Part shown: in pieces, positions 56,190-64,000 of the stretch
Numbering within the stretch: the first letter of the stretch is position 1
Layout: every line of letters begins with the position of its first letter
Source: Closterium sp. Naga37s-1
Taxonomy: Eukaryota; Streptophyta; Zygnematophyceae; Desmidiales; Closteriaceae
Length of the DNA stretch: 64,000 nucleotides
Reading direction: 5' to 3'
NCBI GenBank assembly: GCA_947471745.1
Contig: CANJKZ010000142.1
Span: 186,001-250,000, forward strand
Position numbers and translations under genes: made by a program
The notes under the pieces: generated by a model
The model's input: only the letters and a program-made list of their open reading frames with translations
Told to the model about the DNA's origin: nothing
Database searches by the model: none

Positions 56190-59100
56190 TCACATTTGAT
56201 ACTTATTAAGGAGATAGGTACTGTCCAGGTGGAATGCCTTCACCACATGGACGTGGCGGAGCAGCGCTTCAATCGGAATCACGGAGTACGCGTACATTCC
56301 TGTCGTCCACTTGAGGCGAAGACATCCTGTTGCTGTATCCTCTCCGCTTGCATTCCAATATCTAACGTAAGCCAGCTCCTCCCTCTCTCCACGTATTTTT
56401 GTATGGAACAACAGAAGCAACCTTGCATACCACTCCTCTCTCCGACCATACCTTACACCCTCCACTGCAACATCCGAGTACCATGGCCTCTCAAAATAGT
56501 CAGGGGTTGCTCGAACGAAGTGAGAAACTCTTGAGAAGCTGGCGTCGTCTGCTGCAGGGATTGCCAGCGATGCATGGGCCTGCATAACAGTTGATGTTAG
56601 TCATGATGATACGAGCCAGCCAAATGATGGTTGATTGCATAAACTTGCAACTACTTACTCGAATCTTGGTGACGCATCATGCATAACGCATAAGCGCATC
56701 CTTGAGGGCAGCTTGGGCACGAGGGTGTTGCTTGGCCCACTTCCTTGCAAACCAGTTGGTGGAGGTGGGTTCTTGTGGTAACTCCACAGGGAGGAAGTAT
56801 GACTCCTTGATGAGCGTCCGTGTGTCGGTCTCAATCGCCTGCCAACATATGCTATTGATATTATTACATTCTGCATTCACATATCCATGCAATTCAAGCA
56901 CTAAACAGATTTACCTGCCACATGGCGGTGTCCCGGCCAGCAGGATCATCCACCGGCACCACATCCGGAATGCGCCTAGCATGGAACTTCATGATCTGCC
57001 CATCTACATTGCGCTTGTTGGACCGACGGTAGATCCTCTTTACCAACGGTCCGTGCAAGTGCTCGAACATGTTGGTGCTGAATTCAGTCACATGACCCGC
57101 GCGACGTATGGAGTCGATGTAGTGCGACATGAGATGTGTTTTCACAAGGCACCAAGAGGATGGCTGCTTTGGAAACGCAGCCTGCAACTGCTCAACGAGC
57201 CTGATGGGAGTGGGAGATGACAACACATGCAATCACAGAGTCTACTTATTCATATGGTTTCCTATTCCTGATCCTTTCCTATCAAAGTTTAGCACCAAAC
57301 ATCCTCACAAGATTGCCTACTACAAGAGCACATTTACAGTAGCCAAGCATTCATCCCATGCACGGGGGTTTACATGCGTGGTATTATTACCGAGAGGTCA
57401 TCTTCTTCAGCTCCCGGAGGGACCGCTCAGTGTGCCCCTGAGGCTGGGAGCACAGGATGTACCAGCCAAGATAGGCACGAACGGCATCCATCTGGGGCTG
57501 GCGAAGCAGGCCTGCAAAAACAAACACCATGACCTGCAAAGAATGTGGATAGCAGCAAAGGGGACGGTGAGCACAGATGGTGTGAGGAGTTGGGACAAAC
57601 AATGGCAGCATGAGCAGACTGCTTGAGGGTTTAGGCCAGGACAAGCAACAGGGAATGGAGGGTTCATACCTGCATGACGGCCCTGTGCTCATAGGCCGCC
57701 ACACATGCTCCGGTCTCGAAGTAGGCGCTCTCCGGCAGGCGCATGTGATTCAGGCGCGTGCGGTCGCGAATGAGAGACAGGCGCCTGCCCATACACATCA
57801 GTTCAGCGGTGGCAAAAGGGCAGAAACATGTCAGTAATAGGACAGAACTTATGGTTTGAGTAAATGTGACGAAGAGCAATGAATCCAATCCCCAAAACAC
57901 TGACCTGTCCATCTGCTTCACACGCCGCTTCTTCATCTTGCGCACGACAGCCACAATGTGGCTCATGATGCCCAGGTCCGCCTGGTGCATGATGTCAGGC
58001 ATCACCACGAGGTAGGGATTGCCCCACGCGGTCCCTGGGACATCCCACTTCCAGAGCACGCACTGGAAATGGGGATGTGGTGGGGAATGGAGGAGAGATG
58101 TACGTGAGAGTGGATAGCTAACCTAAACCACAAGTGGGGTGAGTTCAATGGGGCAGAGCACATCTGGCAATTCATGACGGGGCGGGCGAGAGCATAGACT
58201 ACTCATGGGCCGGGGAAACAGGTCACTCACCTCAACAGGGTAGGTAGAGTAGGCCTTGCACGGGTCAGCCTGGCTAGTTGTCGTCCCAGCCGCCTCGTTA
58301 ACGATCCATTGCTGCTGTTCAGGCGTGCGCGGCGTGTTCCGTGCCTTGACAGCACTCAGATGCTCCTGTTGTAGCACGGGGGTGAGGGATGGGATAGAAA
58401 AGGTAAGGGTGGTAGCTATGTGGGTTCTATCAGGCGACCCACAAACGAGAATGTATTTGAATGCGTGCAGATGGCATGTGACCTCACCTTTGCAGCATAG
58501 CAGATGCTGCACGGCATCCGCGATCCATGCGAGAGTGTGCAACTGATCTTGCCGCTCTCGGGGTAGTCGCACACCCAGGCGTACAGCAGGGGCCGCACGG
58601 TTTGCCAATCACCGAAAGGGTCCCTGAGACGGAACCCGCTGCAAGGAACAGGTAGAGGGGCAACAGGAATTCGGGTTACGGCTTTTAGGGAGGAACGACG
58701 AGGGGCAAAGGGCCATGCTACATACAGAGAGGGTTTGCATACCATGCAGGTGGTGAGATGATGTCTTAGCAAGATGCAAACCGAGTACGGACCTGGCAAT
58801 GCCATCAAGAAGCGGCTGCAGCACGGTGATGACGCAACGCTGGAAGAGCATCACCTTCTCCACGGCAGACATTGCAGACGGGGGGATAGGAAGGAGGGCA
58901 AGTAGTGTGTGCCCGGCTTTCCCCCATCGCTTGGCCTGGGAGATGTTGGCCAGCGTCATCATGAGCGGCCACGCCTTCTTCCGGCCGTTGATGCTCATGT
59001 GCGTCACATCCGAATATAAGATGATCCCCCCCACAACTTCGGACCAACCGAAGTGTTCCTGCAGTGCACGACAAAGCGGCAACGGACACACGGTTTAGGG

Positions 59101-60173
59101 CTCAAGATGCTCTTGACAGATCAGTGCAGCGATGGAGGCATGAGGAAGGATTGGGTTTGGGGTGGCAACGTGGTCTTTCCTTACCTGAGCATCGTTCCAC
59201 CACGTTCCTGTTTCAGGCGTGGTATAGCGACGGCTGCCTGCGTCAGGGTCCTCATCAACACGCGCCTTGAGCTTGAAGCCGGGCGCGTTGTTGGGATGTC
59301 CAAACATTTCAGCGAATGCCTGGTGTACGGTGGCGAAGGCAGGTGAGAGGAGAGGCATGGTTAGTGGCGGTGAAGGTGGGTGTACGGTTAATACAAGGAT
59401 AACTACGTACATGCAAACCCTGTGTGCCTCATCATCATTTCACGGCCTTGAATGCAAAGTCGGCTTACCTGGGCTGAGTTCTGAAAGAGCAAGCGCTGTG
59501 GTGGATGACCGTCAATCTCGAAGGTCGCCACCGACCATCCGCGATTGAGCCCTGCCAAACGCTCCATCTCGAACCGCTCCAGATCCTTACAGTTCCGGAG
59601 CTCCGAGATCACAAGAGGCGCAAGGCCGGGCTCTACGACTAGCTGAAGCAGGCCGTTGATGTCAACCTCGGCCATTCCCATTCCGCCATTCACGCGCCGA
59701 ACGAAATGCAGCAGCTTCAACGCGAGCGGATTGAGGGGCATGGCATTGCTCTGTCCGGAGATGATTGTTGGCGGCGCGACATGACTCCCTTCGGGCCGGC
59801 TCTCAGGATGGTCACTCGTGTCAGCCGCAGGAGCTCCTGGTTGTGGTTGATGTTCATCTTCAGGAGGCCCCTCGTTCACGTCGTTGGGAGTTTCGTCAAC
59901 GTGAGCTTCAGGCACGCGTGGAGGACCGCTCACACTGACGGCGTTGGATGCGTTAGACGCTGTAGGTGAACCGGGAGCGGCTGGAGCGTCCGACAGAATG
60001 TCGTGGACGAATAGCAGAGCGTGAAGACCGGCGGTCGGTGCAGATCGCGTCGGCCTTGCCACGGCGGATAGTCCTTGGCAAGGGGTCCGCCGTGACTTAT
60101 GATCGCCATAAACTTGGGCGTTGGGGAACCATCTGTTGCAGAACTCGCAGACGACGCCTGGTAAAGAGCCCAT
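56190..60173 (-). CDS. KDZ/Plavaka-like transposase gene, 11 exons, one in-frame TGA
   Basis: Exons (minus strand): 60173-59469, 59319-59185, 59058-58793, 58638-58488, 58365-58231, 58062-57905, 57784-57670, 57533-57391, 57200-56915, 56838-56659, 56579-56190. All introns are GT-AG and all joins keep phase, giving 887 codons plus a stop. The N-terminus has a C-X2-C-X12-H-X6-C finger (CEFCNRWF...H...C). Further motifs are LYSDVTHMSINGRKKAWPL with Asp near 297, MPCSICYAAK, MPDIMHQADLGIMSH near 487, FEHLHGPLVKRIYRRSNKRN, and a C-terminal TGMYAYSVIPIEALLRHV. The order resembles Plavaka-type transposases (KDZ group), assigned from memory of the motifs. A TGA at 56677-56679 in exon 10 would truncate it. 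It may be a dying transposon or a domesticated gene. Confidence 0.65.
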
Positions 60174-61010
60174 GTGTTACGGATCCGTTGTAGAGTCGAG
60201 AAATCGCCTATGAAGCTACTAGCCGTGATGAAGCTTGTGAACGCATTAAGTACTCCGTTCAAGAAGCCTGTGACAGCTACACGATCATCGCCAATGCGCG
60301 CACTGTGGTGGGCGGCTTGTATCACTGCACGACTGGCACTTGACATTGGCGCTAATGTTTATGACTGGCTAACGATGTCGAGCCGCGTGGTCGTTACCAG
60401 GCACGATACAGACCGCCCACCTCACGGGCCGTCTTCACTACAAGGCGTGTCGCCCCCGTTTAGAGTGACCACGACGTGAGCAGAGGAGAATGCGGAGGAT
60501 CTTAAGTCTCACGGTCGTGTGTGTGCGTCGCGAGCACGGTGAGAAGGACGTGCCTATTGAATCAAGAACTTGTGTTTAGGAACCGTGCGTGAGAGTCGAG
60601 GGGGATGAGGAAGAGCGGGAAGAGATCCGTTTGGATCTGTGATTGTGTCGCGAATCGATATGGGGGGGAAATCAGAATCACGTAGGTGAGCTCAAGAGGC
60701 TTCAAACAAACATGGAAATGCAAATGTACAATTACAACTTAACAAGACACTCAAGTCATTCATAACTAGTAAACATTCATATCCTTAGGACTGATGTTGA
60801 ACAACCCTTACTTGATAACGATACGGGAAGTACCCAATAACTCCATGCCCTAACGTATGATTGTTGCGTGGAGCGAATACCTATAGCGTGTCTTCTCTCG
60901 AGGTGTAGTGTACCTCTACGCACCGTGCTGAATGAATATGCAAGAATGGATGACAATGTCGTACAATAACACAACGGTTTCAATGTCCATGCAATGTTGG
61001 ATGACAATGC
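60174..61010. other. Upstream region of the transposase-like gene
   Basis: No convincing gene. It holds the promoter side of the minus-strand gene. From about 60920 it degenerates into sequence related to the 178-bp satellite (GCAAGAATGGATGACAATG). Confidence 0.45.
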
Positions 61011-61750
61011 AACACCATACCACAACGGATTCACCATGTCGCGCAACCCGCAGGCCTGAACGTTGCATCGTCGCACAGTCTAACTATGGCTGTCGATAAC
61101 GCATCTACGCTTGTGCGTTGGGCCTGTGCTTCATACCACTCCTTCTAAGCACCTTGTTTAATGTCTGTGCAAGAATGGATGCCAATGCAACACCATACCA
61201 CAACGGATTCACCATGTCGCGCAACCCGCAGGCCTGAACGCTGCATCGTCGCACAGTCTAACCATGGCTGTCGATAACGCATCTACGCTTGTGCGTTGGG
61301 CCTGTGCTTCATACCACTCCTTTTAAGCACCCTGTTTAATGTCTGTGCAAGAATGGATGCCAATGCAACACCATACCACAACGGATTCACCATGTCGCGC
61401 AACCCGCAGGCCTGAACGCTGCATCGTCGCACAGTCTAACCATGGCTGTCGATAACGCATCTACGCTTGTGCGTTGGGCCTGTGCTTCATACCACTCCTT
61501 CTAAGCACCTTGTTTAATGTCTGTGCAAGAATGGATGCCAATGCAACACCATACCACAACGGATTCACCATGTCGCGCAACCCGCAGGCCTGAACGCTGC
61601 ATCGTCGCACAGTCTAACCATGGCTGTCGATAACGCATCTACGCTTGTGCGTTGGGCCTGTGCTTCATACCACTCCTTCTAAGCACCTTGTTTAATGTCT
61701 GTGCAAGAATGGATGACAATCCAACACCATACCACAACGGATTCACGTTT
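61011..61750 (+). repeat. 178-bp tandem satellite, four full copies plus partial ends
   Basis: The anchor AACACCATACCACAACGG recurs at 61011, 61189, 61367, 61545 and 61723, exactly 178 bp apart each time. The four full copies are nearly identical; the fifth breaks off near 61747 and a diverged partial copy precedes the first. The array runs into the start of the gene to its right. Confidence 0.92.
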
Positions 61751-63898
61751 TTTTTCCGGCTCCCTCTACATCTCAGCCCCTCGGGCATTGGGCCGCCCGT
61801 AAGCGTGCAACGAATGCATCTAACGAAGGCTGCCGGAAGAGCGAGTGTTACACCGCTCTCCTCCGGAGCACCAAGGTACTACACGCCATGGGCCGGCCCG
61901 AGCAAAGTCGCTGCGACGGCACCAGGCGCGCCAAGAGGAGAGGAATCCGAATCCCCTCCACCCGCCCCCGTCACGCAGTCCCCACTCGCCTCACCCTCGT
62001 ACCAATTTCGGCAACTCCACGCTTCTCCTGTCCGGGGCAGGGCGGTCTCCCCTCTCGCCGATCCTTCGCGCGGGCATCAGGCAGGCAGTTATGCCAATCC
62101 CTTCCCTGAGCTCCCCTTTTCCCGCCAGCGTGATAGTGTGAGGGCACACGGGACTGCTGCAGAAGACGTTGATCCCCTTGGCCAGAGGGGGGATTCTTCA
62201 AACCCTTTTCCTCCGCTCATGGGTGCCCTAGGTGAAAGTGCGGAGCACGAGCAGTTTGTTACACGGGAGGAGTTCCAGGCGCTGCGGTCTGAGATGTACG
62301 CCATGTTTGCACAGCTCGGCCTGCGTCGTGGAGTACCTGCCAGCTATGCCGGCGGGTCGGCAGCCCTGCCTATGGCTGGTACCCCGCCGCCGATGAGCGC
62401 CGTGGACAAGGCACGAGTGCTAGTGTTGCAGGAGACAAACCCATTCCCGGTATGTGGCGGGCCACATGGGGAGGGTTGGGGTTGACGTGGCAACAAGGGC
62501 GGGGTTGGGGCTGACGTGGCGGTTTCGAAGGGAACACGGGAGTGGCGCGTGACGAGGCGACGCGTATCAGGTGGGTGGGGGGTGACGTGGCATGGGGTGG
62601 GAGGGTGTGACGTGGCACGTGGGGCTGGTTGTTGGTGGACGTGGCGGATGCAGGAGGGTGTGACGTGGCACGTGGGGCTGGTTGGTGGACGTGGCGGACA
62701 AGGAGGGTGTGACGTGGCACGTGGGGCTGGTTGGTGGACGTGGCGGATGCAGGAGGGTGTGACGTGGCGGAAGGTGAGGGTGGGGGATGACGTGACAGAT
62801 GCAGGTGGGTGTGACGTGGCGGAAGGTGAGGGTTGGGGATGACGTGGCACCCTAAAAGGGTACACGTGAGCGGCGCATGACGAAGCGAGGCGTCTCAGGT
62901 GGGTGGGGGGTGACGTGGCTCTTGGTGGGGGGTGTGACGTGGCAAGTAGGGCGGGTTGTTGGCGGATGCAAAAGGGTGTGACGTGGCAGAATGTGAGGGT
63001 TGGGGCTGACGTGGCGGTTTGGAATGGTACACGGGAGCGGCGCGTGACGAGGCGACGCGTGTCAGGTGGGTGGGGGGTGACGTGGCATGGGGTGGGAGGG
63101 TGTGACGTGGCACGTGGGCCTGGTTGTTGGTGGACGTGGCGGATGCAGGAGGGTGTGACGTGGCACGTGGGGGCTGGTTAGTGGACGTGGCGGACAAGGA
63201 GGGTGTGACGTGGCGGAAGGTGAGGGTTGGGGATGACGTGGCGGATGCAGGTGGGTGTGACGTGGCGGAAGGTGAGGGTTGGGGATGACGTGGCGGTTAG
63301 AAATGGTACACGTGACCACTGCGCATGACGAAGCGAGGCGTGTCAGGTGGGTGGGGGGTGACGTGGCTTGTGGTAGGGGGGTGTGACGTGGCAAGTGGGC
63401 CGGGTTGTTGGTGGACGTGTCGGATGGCGCAGGGTGTGACGTGGCAAGTTCAAACAGTGTTGCTAGTCACCATCCCATGGTCACGCGGCCACCCTCATAA
63501 CTGCTGGTTTCTCTCTTCCATGTCGTGTTGTATACCTTACACCCCTGCGCAGAACAAAGCCTACTTAGTGTGCTCTCAGCTCATGTTTCTGAACCCGCCG
63601 GAGAAAATACAGTACTACCCTGCACCGGAGGAAGTGTTCGAAGCGTTCTCTGTCCACTTGTCTGCAGAAGGGCTCGAGGCAATGAAGCTGCTGTGGTTGC
63701 ACAATGACAAGTCAACCATGGGAGTCTTCAACCACCAGCTGTCCTCAACAAGGTCAACTATCAACTCCACCCTCAGGCTAGCAGCATACACCGGCATGGG
63801 CCTTGCCGATTACAGCCATCTCGTGGATAGCCTGCCCACTGAGCTACACCCAACGACCTGGTTCGACGACGATCAACTCCTAGCCGAGTACAGAGATG
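61709..63898 (+). CDS. Unrecognised spliced gene, exons 1 and 2 (3' part beyond window)
   Basis: Exon 1 (to 62449) is read from ATG 61709 (MDDNPTPYHNG) or ATG 61814 (MHLTKAAGRAS); the first start lies in the satellite, so the second is safer. It encodes a Pro/Ser-rich region, NPFPELPFSRQ and NPFPPLMGAL, then a helical FVTREEFQALRSEMYAMF. Donor GTATGT at 62450 and acceptor GCGCAG at 63552 bound a 1.1-kb intron. Exon 2 (63553-63898) encodes an acidic, helical domain (NKAYLVCSQLMFLNPPEKI, then LLWLHNDKSTMGVFNHQLS) and ends at another GTATGT donor. I recognise no family. It might belong to a mobile element or be a host gene. Confidence 0.6.
62465..63450 (+). repeat. Intronic array of TGACGTGGC motifs
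   Basis: Within intron 1 of the unrecognised gene, about 23 exact TGACGTGGC occur, plus about five GGACGTGGC. They sit in imperfect units with GGAAGGTGAGGGTTGGGG or GGATGCAGGAGGGTG spacers. Several run on as TGACGTGGCACGTGG, adding a CACGTG box. ACGTGGC is the core of plant ABRE/G-box sites bound by bZIP proteins. Function as an enhancer is inference; the repeat structure itself is plain. Confidence 0.85.
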
Positions 63899-64000
63899 GT
63901 ATGTGCAGTGCAACTCGAAAACACAATATGCCCTACCATATGCCCCTTGGCAGCTACATATCACCGTGCGATGTGGCTCACCCTGACTCTCATCCCCCCA
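63899..64000 (+). other. Start of a further intron at the window edge
   Basis: The GTATGT donor at 63899 is followed by AT-richer sequence with no acceptor-exon pair recognisable before the window ends. Confidence 0.4.

Noticed and set aside
59930..60346. Separate 138-codon minus-strand gene
   Set aside because: It overlaps exon 1 of the transposase-like gene in another frame and has no recognisable motif.
61011..61750. CRISPR-like array
   Set aside because: Direct 178-bp head-to-tail repeats without unique spacers, in a eukaryotic genome.

Overview
This window is eukaryotic nuclear DNA from the green-plant lineage. The evidence is a QALGGH-type C2H2 zinc-finger gene with a C-terminal LxLxL (EAR-like) tail, LTR primer-binding sites matching the plant initiator-Met tRNA, spliced genes with GT-AG introns, and an AATAAA signal. 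The GC-rich, Ala/Gln/Gly-rich coding style and the many Ty1/copia elements suggest a streptophyte alga or early-diverging plant. A zygnematophyte is a guess and not proven.

About two thirds is mobile DNA, much of it nested and dated by target-site duplications (TSDs). 1-1510: minus-strand gag/protease remnant, possibly Ty3-like. 1511-8027: degenerate copia A, carrying part of a second LTR element (4123 to about 5180). 8432-8776: a 345-bp TRIM. 9180-17954: minus-strand copia G, split by a 631-bp hAT-like element (9393-10023) and by copia F (10218-16690), which is intact with 866-bp LTRs and one 1482-residue gag-pol frame. 18830-26782: non-autonomous LTR element D. Its left LTR holds a second TRIM, which holds non-autonomous element B; its right LTR holds copia C, which lost RT and RNase H. 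27332-34385: copia E. 34386-37747: no recognisable gene.

37748-42517 is the clearest host gene: a 1589-residue single-finger C2H2 protein with very long Gln and Ala tracts, one encoded by 53 uninterrupted CAG codons.

43396-52850: minus-strand copia I, split in its RNase H by copia H (43838-50296). 52851 to about 55915: a 5'-truncated LINE ending in a 21-nt poly(A). 56190-60173: an 11-exon minus-strand gene whose exons join in frame to 887 codons plus a stop, resembling KDZ/Plavaka-type transposases and broken only by one in-frame TGA. 61011-61750: a 178-bp tandem satellite. 61709 to beyond the last predicted exon (63898): an unrecognised spliced gene whose first intron is an array of about 23 TGACGTGGC motifs.

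Copia families A, C, E and H share unusual parts: GC-rich tandem-repeat leaders, a Gly/Ala or Pro/Gln linker between integrase and RT, a 3' module of predicted hairpins before the polypurine tract, and an LTR core with a telobox-like AGGGTT. A, C and E also share a zinc-knuckle-like gag motif with an abnormally long first spacer. These shared parts are the best candidates for undescribed biology here.
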